Positions 53,789-63,167 of a stretch of 64,000 nt of DNA are shown here, one piece after another. This DNA is from an uncultured Collinsella sp. (GTDB taxonomy: Bacteria; Actinomycetota; Coriobacteriia; Coriobacteriales; Coriobacteriaceae). The notes beneath the pieces are model-generated. The model did no database searches. It had not been told where the DNA came from and saw only the letters and a program-made list of their open reading frames with translations. The position numbers and the translations under genes were made by a program. Location: assembly GCA_958354105.1 (NCBI GenBank), contig CATWVA010000001.1, positions 186,001 through 250,000 on the forward strand, written 5' to 3'. Position 1 is the first letter of the stretch, and each line of letters begins with the position of its first letter.

Positions 53789-54775
53789 ATGGCGTTGAGC
53801 AAGGCATCATGCACCGGTCGCGGATTGATTCCGGCAATTGGTGGACATGTGCACCGCATGTTCGATGAGGGTGAAGACGACCTGTTTTCGCTGAGCCTTG
53901 ACGACGTAATGGATGATCGCCCGTGGACCGCCAACGAACTCATGGGCGGCGGGGCTCGCCCGTCAAGCCCCAATCCCGCACTTGCACCTAAGCCCGCATC
54001 TGCGCCGACTCCTGCGCAGTCGCCTGTTTCGACGCCCGCGCCTACGCCCGCACCCACTTCGGCGCCCACGCCCGCTCCCCGCCCCGCAAGCGACCCGTCC
54101 GAGACGGCGGCATTTCTCGCCGCAGCGACGCAGGGCAAATCGGCCGACAGCACCGTTATGTACAACGCCCAGCAGTTGCCCGTTCCTGCGGCACGCAAGC
54201 CTCCGGTCACAAGGCTCGATGAGCCCGTTGCCCGTCAGGTTGCCTACGATTCCTGGGCTGCAACCGATCTTGATGAGACCTCTACCGGCATGCCGGCGCT
54301 CGACGTTCCAGTTAACCCGCTTTTTGCCGTCAACACGAGCGCCGCGGACTATGAGGGCGGTGCGGCATATTCCGATTATTCCGATGACTATGCCGGCAAC
54401 GGTCGCATCGAGACCGAGGACTATGGCACCGCATCGAGCGATTATCTCAACGATCCGTACGCTGCCACGCCTGCACCGGAATATGACCCGGAGGCCGCGT
54501 CCGCGCCGGCGTATACCAAAAGCACGGGCGAAGAGCGTTTCGCCGATTATTACGCCGAGGAAAAGGCACTGCGTTTCTCGGAATTTCCGCAGGCAGTCAA
54601 GGTTGCCTTTATCGCCATTGTCATTGTCCTGTTCGGCGTCATTGCGTTTGAGGGATTCCAGCTGTTCCGCGGCCCCACCCAAGCGGAGTCGGAGACCCAG
54701 CAAAAAGAGGACGATAACCAGTACCTGGACATCAACACCCTCAAGGGCGACCCCAACGACGGGGACGACGAGTAG
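53789..54775 (+). CDS. Pro/Ala-rich single-pass membrane protein
   Basis: 328 residues, no recognised family. Residues 1-60 have acidic stretches (FDEGEDDLFSLSLDDVMDD); 60-110 are almost only Pro, Ala, Ser, Thr; 180-255 are Asp/Tyr-rich (YSDYSDDYAG, DYLNDPYA); and a single membrane segment AFIAIVIVLFGVIAFEGFQL lies near 268-288, followed by a short acidic tail. The topology (cytoplasmic N-part, short outer tail) is inferred. The ATG at 53789 has AAAGGG upstream; earlier in-frame ATGs are less likely. A structural role in the cell envelope is possible but not shown. It lies between the regulator and a 33-bp periodic repeat. Confidence 0.7.
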   Translation: MALSKASCTGRGLIPAIGGHVHRMFDEGEDDLFSLSLDDVMDDRPWTANELMGGGARPSSPNPALAPKPASAPTPAQSPVSTPAPTPAPTSAPTPAPRPASDPSETAAFLAAATQGKSADSTVMYNAQQLPVPAARKPPVTRLDEPVARQVAYDSWAATDLDETSTGMPALDVPVNPLFAVNTSAADYEGGAAYSDYSDDYAGNGRIETEDYGTASSDYLNDPYAATPAPEYDPEAASAPAYTKSTGEERFADYYAEEKALRFSEFPQAVKVAFIAIVIVLFGVIAFEGFQLFRGPTQAESETQQKEDDNQYLDINTLKGDPNDGDDE

Positions 54776-54844
54776 CGAGGGCTGAAGGCGGCCGCAGGAT
54801 CCCGCATCCAGCACCGGCTTCTAAGTGCTGTTTTGTCATCCAGC

Positions 54845-54976
54845 TACACTTTTCCGGATAATTTGCCCATCGAATTTGACACTTTTCCGAAGTTTTAAGG
54901 TGCCTATTTCGACACTTTTCCGTACTTTTACACGACTGATTTCGACACTTTTCCGGATGAAAGCCGAATAATCACT
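54845..54976 (+). repeat. Four 33-bp periodic direct repeats (iteron-like)
   Basis: A 12-base core GACACTTTTCCG starts at 54845 (first base T), 54878, 54911 and 54944, exactly 33 bp apart, three helical turns. Bases before the core read ATTTC or ATTTG in three of the copies. There is no gene in this stretch (54776-55173). Confidence 0.85.
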
Positions 54977-55173
54977 TGGGAAACCAACGCCGTTCACGCG
55001 TCATTTCGCAGGCGGCGCTTGATTTCTGTCCGTACACGTTGATAGGCTTTCTCTTGCCCGCAAGCAGCGGGCGCGTTTTATCCAGAGTCGGGGTAGAGAG
55101 TTGGCTCCACGATCCCGACGCCAACCGGCCAAGAGGCACGGTGGCCCTGCCAACATCGATGAAAGGAGTCCGT
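54977..55173. other. Non-coding stretch between iteron-like repeats and the hypothetical gene
   Basis: No gene with a start and ribosome-binding site is supported. Longer open readings exist on both strands but have unusual composition. AAAGGAG at its end serves the next gene. Confidence 0.35.
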
Positions 55174-55626
55174 ATGGACAATTTCTCCGTGCGCAGCGAG
55201 CGCAATTTCCACAACCTGACAGCCAAGCCAAAACGAATGCATCTTCTAGACGAGCCGAGCGGCTACACCTCGGCTTTGGTGAAGAACGGCCTCTCCCACC
55301 AGATGCGCTTTACCATACAGAAGCTCGAGGAAGAGCTCTGTGCTGCTGGCAACCTACATGTTCTGCAGATCAAGCTGCTCGGAGACGACTCGCGCGAACC
55401 ATCCAACTGGAAGCTCTTCGCCGACGGCGCATGCATCGCGAACGGTTCAGGAGAATTTGCCCGTGAATGCTTCTGCGAGGGAGCCGAGGTGTTCCTGGAC
55501 CTGTGCCGCGACGCCGTCGACGCGGCCGAGCTGTGCCAGTGGAGCCAAAGGGAGTACGGGCTGCTGAGTGCAGCGCGCGGGATTGCGGAGGTGCAGGTAG
55601 GCGGACCGAGCCACTCGTCATACTGA
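55174..55626 (+). CDS. Hypothetical protein
   Basis: 150 residues, not recognised. The start (MDNFSVRSERNFHNL) follows AAAGGAG at six bases. Composition is mixed, mainly helical, with a Cys pair in ECFCEGAEVFLDLCRDA. It ends GGPSHSSY with TGA, a rare stop codon in this window. It lies next to the periodic repeat and is convergent with the exonuclease gene. It may be a mobile-element cargo gene or a regulator with helical fold, but nothing supports a function. Confidence 0.5.
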   Translation: MDNFSVRSERNFHNLTAKPKRMHLLDEPSGYTSALVKNGLSHQMRFTIQKLEEELCAAGNLHVLQIKLLGDDSREPSNWKLFADGACIANGSGEFARECFCEGAEVFLDLCRDAVDAAELCQWSQREYGLLSAARGIAEVQVGGPSHSSY

Positions 55627-55697
55627 TTGACGCTTCGATTCAAACAGCAGGGCGGAGTCGCGCTTACAGCCCCGCCATGCCAAACCGAATGGCGTTC

Positions 55698-56378
55698 TCA
55701 AAAGGCCTGCCTCCCCTCCGCCTTCGGCCTCAGCAGCAGATCGCCCAGCTCGGGGCACTTGCTGGAAAGGCGCGTCTGAGCTCGCTCGCCTATCCCCCAC
55801 CGCTGACGGACTTCCTGGGCGCGCGGACTCACGTGATAGTCCCCCTCCATCATCTGCTTGAGCAGCTTAGCGGTTACGCGCGCATCGGCCAGGGCGCTGT
55901 GGGCGTGGCCCGTCGACTCGTCGAACTCGATGCCAAACCACGTCGCCGCGTCACTCAAAGAAACACACCCGTGGCTGCCCACGTCCATAATCGAAGTGTA
56001 AAACGCCTGCAGGTCGGCCCAATCCGTAGGAAATGCGGCAAGATCGATGTGTTTTGCCTGGCACTCGGTCAAAAGCTGTCGACGATCCGCCCCGCTCCAA
56101 CAGACCACCTGGGCGGAGTAGCGACCGATCCAATCGCCGAGCCTTTTGATCACCACATAGAGCGGATCGGCCATCGCAGTGTCCACGGCCGATATCCCCG
56201 CAAGCTCGCGGACGGGAAACGCAACGCCTTCGGTAAATTCTGTCTGCACAAACTGCGAGAAATCGCCCATAACGTTGCCGTGATAGTCGAGCTTGACGGC
56301 GCCGACCTCGATAATCTCATTGCGCAGTCCACGGCGCTGGCGCTGCTTTGGCACCGGCGCAAACTCAAAGTCCAGCAC
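55698..56378 (-). CDS. DEDDh-type 3'-5' exonuclease
   Basis: 226 residues in the DnaQ/ERI-like group. Exo I is VLDFEFAPVP continuing to NEIIEVGAVKL (Asp, Glu), Exo III is HSALADARVTAKLL (His, Asp), with a middle Asp in WADLQAFYTSIMDVG. The annotated start is a GTG at 56378, but recognisable upstream codons (ISAIDTTNFARQI) continue in frame to a TAA without an ATG, so the true start is uncertain and may be a CTG. It ends in TGA, unlike its neighbours. Substrate (RNA or single-stranded DNA) is not known. Confidence 0.75.
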   Translation of the reverse strand: MLDFEFAPVPKQRQRRGLRNEIIEVGAVKLDYHGNVMGDFSQFVQTEFTEGVAFPVRELAGISAVDTAMADPLYVVIKRLGDWIGRYSAQVVCWSGADRRQLLTECQAKHIDLAAFPTDWADLQAFYTSIMDVGSHGCVSLSDAATWFGIEFDESTGHAHSALADARVTAKLLKQMMEGDYHVSPRAQEVRQRWGIGERAQTRLSSKCPELGDLLLRPKAEGRQAF

Positions 56379-56638
56379 AATCTGGCGCGCAAAGTTCGTC
56401 GTATCGATAGCCGAGATACACGGCGCCTTTTTCAGATGACACGGTTAGGGCCTTCCTCCGTTGCTTGCCGTTCGTTTCTCGAACGGTCATATCACAGTAA
56501 GCGTAGCTGCCCGTGCGAACACAAAATTGCGCGGCGGCGCCGTTGCGGGTCCTGGGACGCATGTTCCATTTGAGGCTCTGCCGGAAAGCGCATCCCATTC
56601 TGAGCGCCAATTCCGGGACACAGTTTCCGCTCCAAGCA
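56379..56638. other. Non-coding gap with one hairpin
   Basis: Between the exonuclease and the xanthine dehydrogenase terminator. A 7-bp hairpin CCGTTCG/CGAACGG (56468-56486) is visible. No promoter or gene can be supported. Confidence 0.35.
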
Positions 56639-56671
56639 AAAGGCCCCGGCTCGCGATGGAGCCGGGGCCAA
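56639..56671 (-). terminator. Intrinsic terminator after the xanthine dehydrogenase gene
   Basis: GGCCCCGGCTC pairs with GAGCCGGGGCC (11 bp, 6-base loop) and is followed leftwards by TTTTGC. It lies about 70 bases after the stop. Confidence 0.85.
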
Positions 56672-56738
56672 AGGCGCAGTGTATGCAGTTGGTGTTGAGC
56701 GCGGACGGTCCGTCAGCAATGGGCGTCCGTGTTCTACC

Positions 56739-59516
56739 CTACCCGCGGTTGCGGACGCGGCTGTAGGGCGTATCCACCATGGGTAGATCGGGACGCAGCT
56801 TGCCGTCGAATGCGCGATAGGCGTTCTGCACGGCGGGCGCCGTGGGGATCGTTGCAATCTCGCCGATGCCCTTGCCGCCGTATGCCACAGGCAGTAGCTC
56901 GTCCTTCTCCACGTAGATGGCGTGGATATCCGGAATCTCGGGCGCACGGAACAGTCCGAGCGTGCCGTACCTGGCTTGGGGCACGCAGTCCTTGAGCGGC
57001 CAGTCCTCAGTCAGCGCATAGCCCATACCCATGAGCACGCCGCCTTCGATCTGACCCTGGATGGAGATGGGGTTGACCACCTTGCCGGAATCGTGCGCGG
57101 CATAGACCTCGCTCACGCGGCCGTCATCATCCAAAATGACCACATGCGTGGCAAAGCCGTAGCAGATGTGGCTCTTGGGGTTGGGAACGTCAGCGCCCAG
57201 CTTGTCGGTCGGCTCCAGGTACACGTAGCCGAACTCGCAGCCCTCGAGCGCCTTGATGGCGATCGCGGGATCCTGAGGATGCATACCCTGGCCGGCGACG
57301 AGTTCCTGCGTGCGCAGCTGGTAGGCGCGGCCGTCGTCGTACTCGATCTTGATGCCGTCGCCATGTGCGTTCACGGGAGCATCGGGCGCAGGCTTACCGG
57401 CCTCGATGCCGACCATGGCATCGCGCAGCAGGAAGGCGGCACCGCGCACGGCCTCGCCGGTCACGACCGTCTGACGCGAGCCAGACGTGGTGCCGGAGTC
57501 GGGAGCGTTCTCGGTGGAACACTCGCCGTTGGCAATGTAGCGAAGCGGCAGACCGCATGCCTCGGCAACGTCCTGCAAAAAGACGGTGTTGCAGCCCTGG
57601 CCGATGTCGGATGTGGCGGCATAGACCACGGCCACGCCGTCCTCGATGCGAATCTTGCAGCGGCCGGCATCGGGCAGGCCCACGCCCACACCGGCATTCT
57701 TCATGGCGCAGGCAATGCCAGCGTGTCCGGGATGCGCGTAGTAGGCATCCTTGACCTCGAGCAGCGTCTCCTTAAGCGCCGTGGAGCAGTCGGCGATCTG
57801 GCCGTTGGGCAGAACCTCGCCCGGCTCGATGGCATTACGGTAACGAATCTCCCACGGGTCCAGGCCGACCTTCTCTGACAGCAAGTCGATCAGGCTCTCG
57901 AGCGCAAACTCGGACTGGCAAACGCCAAAGCCGCGGTACGCGCCGGCGGGCGGGTTGTTGGTGTAGTAGCCAAAACCGCGAATGTCGGTGTTCTGGTACT
58001 TGTAGGGGCCGACGGCATGCGTGCAGGCGCGCTCGAGCACCGGGCCGCACAGCGACGCGTAGGCGCCGGTGTCAAAGTTGATCTCGCAGTCCAGACCGGT
58101 AAAGTTGCCCTCGGCGTCGCAGCCCAGCGTAAAGGTACCGTCCATGGCATGGCGCTTGGGATGGAAAGCGAGCGACTCGGCACGCGTGAGCTTGCACTTC
58201 ACAGGACGCTGGAACTTATATGCGGCGAGCGCGGCCAGATGCTGGATGGACACGTCCTCCTTGCCGCCAAAGCCGCCACCCACAAGCATGGTCTCGACGA
58301 CCACACGCTCGGGTTCGTTGTCCCAGCCAAACATGTGGGCACACTCTTTGCGCGTGTCGTAGGCACCCTGGTCGGTCGACCGCACCTTGACGCCGTTCTT
58401 GTACGGGAAGGCGACGGCGCACTCGGGCTCCAAGAAGGCATGCTCGGTAAAGGGCGTGGTAAAGCGCTGCGTCACGGTAAACGCGCTCTCCGCCAGCGCC
58501 TTGGCGGCGTCGCCGCGCGTCACGTGACGGCTCTGGCACACGTTGTCCTTGAGCTCCACCGTGTTGCCAAAGGCAAAGAAGCTGTCATGCAGGCGTGGGG
58601 CATCGGCGGCCCTGGCCTCGACAATGTTGCGCACGGGCTCCAGCGGCTCGTAATCGATCTTTACGAGCTTCTTGGCCTTCTCGAGCGTCGCCTCGTCCTC
58701 GGCAACCGCCAGCACGATGGCGTCACCCACGCAGCGGGTGATATCGCCCTGGGCGATCATGACGTCCCAGTCCTGGATAAGGTGGCCGACCTGGTTGACC
58801 GGCACGTCCTCGGCGCGCAGGATGCCCACCACACCGGGCAGGGCCTCGGCCTTGGAGGTATCGATGGAGAGCACGCGGGCGCGCGGGTACTTGGAGCGCA
58901 CGGCGCTGGCGTAGGTCAGACCCGGTTGATCGAGCTCGTCGATGTCATCGGGGTATTTACCCTCGCCGAGCACCTTCTTGCGCACGTCAATACGGAAGGC
59001 GCGCTTGCCCACACCGTAATCGTCGCCGCGCTCCAGGCCCTCGTCGATCTGCTTTTCGCCGCGGAGCACCGCAGCAGCCAGTGAAATGCCCTCGATGATC
59101 TTCTTGTAGCCGGTGCAGCGGCAGACGTTGCCGCGAATGGCGTACTTGATCTGTTCCTCGGTGGGCTCGGGATCCTCGGCGATGAGCGCTGCACCCGCCA
59201 TGACCATACCGGGGATGCAAAAACCGCACTGCACGGCGCCCACGGCGCCAAAGGCGTACACAAAGGCCTCGCGCACGTCCTGGGGCAGGCCCTCGACGGT
59301 CACGATGTTGCGGCCGGCGGCAAGAGCAGTGGTCAGAACGCACGCCTTCACAGCCGCACCGTCTACATGGATGGTGCAGGTACCGCAGGCGCCCTCGGAG
59401 CAGCCGTCCTTAGCGGAATGGATGTGCAGGTCGTCGCGCAAGTAGCGGAGCAGCGGCTTGTTCTGAGTCGTCGTGCGCTCGACGCCGTTAACGGTAAAAG
59501 TGAATTCCTGTGCCAT
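56739..59516 (-). CDS. xdhD: Selenium-dependent xanthine dehydrogenase (Fe-S and Mo fusion)
   Basis: 925 residues. Residues 1-160 carry two [2Fe-2S] clusters (CSEGACGTC and CGFCIPGM, CRCTGY); residues 175-925 form the molybdenum domain with GGGFGGKEDVS, PPAGAYRGFG and GKGIGEIA near the C-terminus. There is no FAD domain, so electrons must leave by another partner, probably the ferredoxin downstream or YgfK. E. coli XdhD has the same fused layout. The enzyme hydroxylates purines (hypoxanthine, xanthine or others) with a labile selenium ligand; it contains no in-frame TGA, so selenocysteine is not involved. Start has GAAGGG upstream. Confidence 0.92.
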   Translation of the reverse strand: MAQEFTFTVNGVERTTTQNKPLLRYLRDDLHIHSAKDGCSEGACGTCTIHVDGAAVKACVLTTALAAGRNIVTVEGLPQDVREAFVYAFGAVGAVQCGFCIPGMVMAGAALIAEDPEPTEEQIKYAIRGNVCRCTGYKKIIEGISLAAAVLRGEKQIDEGLERGDDYGVGKRAFRIDVRKKVLGEGKYPDDIDELDQPGLTYASAVRSKYPRARVLSIDTSKAEALPGVVGILRAEDVPVNQVGHLIQDWDVMIAQGDITRCVGDAIVLAVAEDEATLEKAKKLVKIDYEPLEPVRNIVEARAADAPRLHDSFFAFGNTVELKDNVCQSRHVTRGDAAKALAESAFTVTQRFTTPFTEHAFLEPECAVAFPYKNGVKVRSTDQGAYDTRKECAHMFGWDNEPERVVVETMLVGGGFGGKEDVSIQHLAALAAYKFQRPVKCKLTRAESLAFHPKRHAMDGTFTLGCDAEGNFTGLDCEINFDTGAYASLCGPVLERACTHAVGPYKYQNTDIRGFGYYTNNPPAGAYRGFGVCQSEFALESLIDLLSEKVGLDPWEIRYRNAIEPGEVLPNGQIADCSTALKETLLEVKDAYYAHPGHAGIACAMKNAGVGVGLPDAGRCKIRIEDGVAVVYAATSDIGQGCNTVFLQDVAEACGLPLRYIANGECSTENAPDSGTTSGSRQTVVTGEAVRGAAFLLRDAMVGIEAGKPAPDAPVNAHGDGIKIEYDDGRAYQLRTQELVAGQGMHPQDPAIAIKALEGCEFGYVYLEPTDKLGADVPNPKSHICYGFATHVVILDDDGRVSEVYAAHDSGKVVNPISIQGQIEGGVLMGMGYALTEDWPLKDCVPQARYGTLGLFRAPEIPDIHAIYVEKDELLPVAYGGKGIGEIATIPTAPAVQNAYRAFDGKLRPDLPMVDTPYSRVRNRG

Positions 59517-59528
59517 GGTGATTCCCTT

Positions 59529-60008
59529 CTACACGCCGGCGGCGATGCCGGTGCGGTCGTGGATGGCGCCATGCGGGCAGACGACAGCGCACATGCCACA
59601 CGACAGGCAGTCCGCGCCGTCGATATGGGCGCAGTTGTCCTCGATGCGGATAGCGCTGGCAGGGCACTTTTTGGCGCACATACCGCAACCGATGCAGCTC
59701 GTGTCGCAGATCTTGCGCGCAATGGCGCCCTTGTCGGTGTTGTTGCAGCGCACCAGGATGTTCTGGTAGCCGGGAACGAAGGCAATCACGCGCTGTGGAC
59801 ACGCCATGCCGCACAGGCCACAGCCCGTGCACTTTGAGCGATCCACGCGGGCGATGCCATCGACCAGCGCAATGGCGCCGTGGGGGCAGGCCGTGACACA
59901 GGCGCCACAGCCAATGCAGCCTTCGCTGCAGCGGGCGTCGCCACCTGCGGAAGCACAGCCGCTTCCGCAGGCAACGTAGGCCACGTTATGTTGAATGGAT
60001 TTGGCCAT
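59529..60008 (-). CDS. Multi-cluster 4Fe-4S ferredoxin
   Basis: 159 residues with four CxxCxxCxxxC motifs: CIGCGACVTACP, CTGCGLCGMACP, CIGCGMCAKKCP and CLSCGMCAVVCP. More Cys lie near the N-terminus. It resembles the ferredoxin part of RnfB-like proteins but has no membrane anchor. It lies 12 bases before the xanthine dehydrogenase gene and ten after ygfK, so it is likely the electron carrier between the dehydrogenase and YgfK or a hydrogenase/reductase. The reaction partner is inferred. Confidence 0.88.
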   Translation of the reverse strand: MAKSIQHNVAYVACGSGCASAGGDARCSEGCIGCGACVTACPHGAIALVDGIARVDRSKCTGCGLCGMACPQRVIAFVPGYQNILVRCNNTDKGAIARKICDTSCIGCGMCAKKCPASAIRIEDNCAHIDGADCLSCGMCAVVCPHGAIHDRTGIAAGV

Positions 60009-60018
60009 AAGGGGTCCC

Positions 60019-63018
60019 TTATTTCTTAAGAAGATACGGATAGCTGTCGCGCACGGCCCTGATGGTCAGGCGGACGGCCTCGGGAAGACCGGTGTTGACG
60101 GCATCGACCGAGACGGTGCGGACCGTGCCGGCGACGCGGACTTTAAAGTGGTCCTCGTCCACGGCCAGGAAGCCCTCGTTCTCGGAGTTCTCCATGTCCT
60201 GCTCGCTCCAGAACAGGGTGAGCTTGTCCTTATAGGGACGACCCTCCTGGTAGGGGCAGAACACGGCGCAGTTGCCGCACTCGTTGCACATGCCGTCGAT
60301 GTGGACGACCTGATGCTTGGCCAGGCCCGGCACCTTAATTGCCACGTTGGCGCGGTTGGGGCACACGTCGCAGCAGACCTCGCACACCGAGCCGCAGCCC
60401 AGGCAGCGAGTCTTGGTGCAGTTGCTCTTGTCACGGCACAGCGACCCCTTGCGCTCGTAGCAGGCGTCCTCGCGACCGGCCCGCTCGTTGCAGTCGGCGT
60501 ACTTGTTAAAGTCCACGCCAGCGATGGCACGGGCGACCTCGGCGGCGTCGGCGATAGCCTCGACCACGGTGGCAGGACCGCGGCGGCAGTCACCGGCAGC
60601 CCAAACGCCCTCGACGCCGGTGGAGGTGGCGGCAAGACGGCCGCGACGGTCGTGCTCGACGCCCGCGGCATCGTACAGGCTGGCATCGATGCCCTCGCCC
60701 ACAGCGCAGATCACCGTGGTGGCGGAAAGCTCGACGGTCTCGCCCGTGGCGACGGGGCTGCGACGGCCGCTTGCATCCGGCTCGCCAAGCTCCATAACGT
60801 CGCAGGTCAGCACGGCACCGTTGAGTACCTTGGGCGCCAGCAGCTCGCAGAACTCAACGCCGTCGGCAAGAGCAAGATCGAGCTCTTCCTCGTCGGCGGG
60901 CATTTGCTTCTTGGTGCGGCGATACACCAGGCGCACGTTCTTCACACCTGCCAGGCGCTTGGCCACGCGGGCCGCGTCCATAGCGGTGTTGCCGGCGCCA
61001 ATAACCACGACGTCCTCGCCCAGCTCGAGCTTCTCGCCCTTCTTGGCGGCCTCGAGGAACTCCAGCACGTCGAGCTCGGCACCCTCGCCCAGGCCCGCAG
61101 AGCCGGGCATCCAGGCACCGGTGGCCACGACCACGTCGGTAAAGCCCTGGGCCTTGAGTTTGTCGATGGAATCCACGCGAGCGTTGAGCTCCACCTTGGC
61201 GCCAAAGGCCAGGCAGAGCTCGGCATCGTGGGAGATATCGTCGCTCGCGATACGGAACTCGGGGATCACGTGACGGACCACGCCGCCGAGAGAGTCGCGG
61301 GCCTCGAAGATGGTGACGGGCACGCCGGCACGCGTCAGGAAGAACGCCGTCGCCAGACCGGCCGGGCCGCCGCCGATAACGGCAACGTTGCGCTCGCCGT
61401 CGCTGGCAATGGCCTGGGCGCGCAGCTTGGGCAGCACGGCGGTCATGGCCTCGCGGGCGGCCTTGAGCTTGCTGGCGCGAATCTGGGCGCCCTCGGGCTC
61501 GTAGAACGCACGCTCGCAGGCACGGCCGCAGGGATGCGGGCAGATGGTGCCGGTAATGAACGGCAGGGCGTTGCGCTCGATGATGATGTTGAGCGCGTCC
61601 TCGTAGCGGCCCTCGTCAACAGCCGCCAGGTAGGCGGGAATATCCTGCTGGATGGGGCAGCTCGTGCGGCACGGCGTGGTAAAGCAGTCGGAAAGCGGGC
61701 TCTTGCCGGCGACCTTGCGGTCGGGCAGCGGGCGCAGCGGCTTCTTGTAGAGCGGGTTGGTGAGCGAGTCGGTCTGGATCGCAGTCACGGCCTCGAGAGA
61801 GACGCCCGCGAACGGCTTGCCGTCCAGATCGGTAAACTCGCCGGCCATCTGGCTAAAGCGCTCGTAGCCACCGGGCTTGAGTACGTCGGTCGCCAGGGTA
61901 ACGGGCCAAATGCCGGCATCGTACAGGGCACGGATGTTGTAGACCGTGGCACCACCGGAGTAGCTGATGCGCAGCTTGCCGTCAAACTGATCGGTAATGC
62001 GGCGGGCAGCCTCGATGGTCAGCGAGAACAGCGAACGGCCGGACATATACATCTCGGTGGAAGGCAGCTCGTTCCTCGTCACGTCGACGGGGAACGTGTT
62101 GGTCAGCTTGACGCCAAACTCCAGGCCGCGCTCGGCGCACAGGGCAATCAGGCGCTCGAACATGGGCACGGCGTCGACCCACTGCAGGTCCTCGCGGAAG
62201 TGCGTGTCATCGAAGACGATGTAGTCAAAGCCCAGCTCGTTGAGGCGCTGGCGGGCAAACTCATAGCCCAGCAGCGTGGGGTTGCACTTGATGTAGGTAT
62301 TGAGGCCCTTCTCGGTGATGAGGTAGGTCGCAATGCGCTCGATCTCGGCGGGCGGGCAGCCGTGCAGGGTAGACTCGGTGATGGAGTTGGAGACGCGCGC
62401 CGGAATGGACTCGACAAACGCAGCGTCGACATGCTCAAACTTGTCCAGGTTGGCAAGCGCCCAGACACGGCACTCGTTCCAGACGTCGGAGCCGCTGGCA
62501 TCCTTCATGCCCTCGATGTAGGCGTCGACCTTGGGGCTCTTAATGCCCTCCAGGTCATAGCCCACCGACATGTTGAAGACAAAGCCGTCCGGGCTACCCA
62601 GACCGTACTCGCGAGCGATCAGGTGGCAGGCAAACCATGCCTTCACGTACTCGGCAAAGGCCTGCGGAACCTCGAGCTCGGTCGACCATTCGCAGTTGTA
62701 GCACTCGTCCTGAGCCACGATGCAGGGCTTGTTGACGCACTTGGAGAGCTCCTCGCCGTCCATAACCTGGACGGTCTTGAGCTCAAAGAAGCGAGAACCG
62801 GCCACATAAGAGGCCACGATGTTCTGGGCCAGCTGCGTATTGGGACCGGCAGCCGGGCCAAACGGAGTCTCGATGCGCTCGTCAAAAATGGGAAGCGCAC
62901 CCTCCTGGTTGGTCGTGACCATCTTACGCACGCCAAAGATGGCGTCCTGGGTCTTGTGCTCCTCGATGATCCAGTTCATCAGCTGCGAAAACGGGATCGG
63001 CCTCATGATGTCGCTCAT
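60019..63018 (-). CDS. ygfK: YgfK-type oxidoreductase (putative selenate reductase subunit)
   Basis: 999 residues. The N-terminal 400 resemble dihydroorotate dehydrogenase-like TIM barrels (NMSVGYDLEGIKSPKVDAYI, ITESTLHGCPPAEIERI); 500-880 match glutamate-synthase small-subunit-like FAD/NAD(P) oxidoreductases with ten Cys in Fe-S loops (CPHPCGRACE, IGGGPAGLATAFFL); the C-terminal part has CNECGNCAVFCPYQEG. The ATG at 63018 (MSDIMRPIPF) has GAGGAG upstream. The label selenate reductase is historical; the role in purine-using bacteria is probably reduction of a purine-derived ring. It heads the ferredoxin-xanthine dehydrogenase unit. Confidence 0.92.
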   Translation of the reverse strand: MSDIMRPIPFSQLMNWIIEEHKTQDAIFGVRKMVTTNQEGALPIFDERIETPFGPAAGPNTQLAQNIVASYVAGSRFFELKTVQVMDGEELSKCVNKPCIVAQDECYNCEWSTELEVPQAFAEYVKAWFACHLIAREYGLGSPDGFVFNMSVGYDLEGIKSPKVDAYIEGMKDASGSDVWNECRVWALANLDKFEHVDAAFVESIPARVSNSITESTLHGCPPAEIERIATYLITEKGLNTYIKCNPTLLGYEFARQRLNELGFDYIVFDDTHFREDLQWVDAVPMFERLIALCAERGLEFGVKLTNTFPVDVTRNELPSTEMYMSGRSLFSLTIEAARRITDQFDGKLRISYSGGATVYNIRALYDAGIWPVTLATDVLKPGGYERFSQMAGEFTDLDGKPFAGVSLEAVTAIQTDSLTNPLYKKPLRPLPDRKVAGKSPLSDCFTTPCRTSCPIQQDIPAYLAAVDEGRYEDALNIIIERNALPFITGTICPHPCGRACERAFYEPEGAQIRASKLKAAREAMTAVLPKLRAQAIASDGERNVAVIGGGPAGLATAFFLTRAGVPVTIFEARDSLGGVVRHVIPEFRIASDDISHDAELCLAFGAKVELNARVDSIDKLKAQGFTDVVVATGAWMPGSAGLGEGAELDVLEFLEAAKKGEKLELGEDVVVIGAGNTAMDAARVAKRLAGVKNVRLVYRRTKKQMPADEEELDLALADGVEFCELLAPKVLNGAVLTCDVMELGEPDASGRRSPVATGETVELSATTVICAVGEGIDASLYDAAGVEHDRRGRLAATSTGVEGVWAAGDCRRGPATVVEAIADAAEVARAIAGVDFNKYADCNERAGREDACYERKGSLCRDKSNCTKTRCLGCGSVCEVCCDVCPNRANVAIKVPGLAKHQVVHIDGMCNECGNCAVFCPYQEGRPYKDKLTLFWSEQDMENSENEGFLAVDEDHFKVRVAGTVRTVSVDAVNTGLPEAVRLTIRAVRDSYPYLLKK

Positions 63019-63167
63019 AGTGAGCTCCTCTCTGTAACGCCCGGCGAGACCGCGCGGCGGGCGCAAATACGGTGTAGCGCTAGCACAGCGCCGGCGACCC
63101 CGCGGAGGCCGCCTATACGCGCGTCGGATGCGGCGAAACATCCGACGCGCGCGAATCTACTTGTGAA

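Noticed and set aside
54972..55226. 84-codon minus-strand open reading
   Set aside because: No ribosome-binding site, no family resemblance, overlaps the better supported gene at 55174.
56739..59516. Selenocysteine in the xanthine dehydrogenase
   Set aside because: No in-frame TGA; enzymes of this class use a labile selenium ligand, not selenocysteine.
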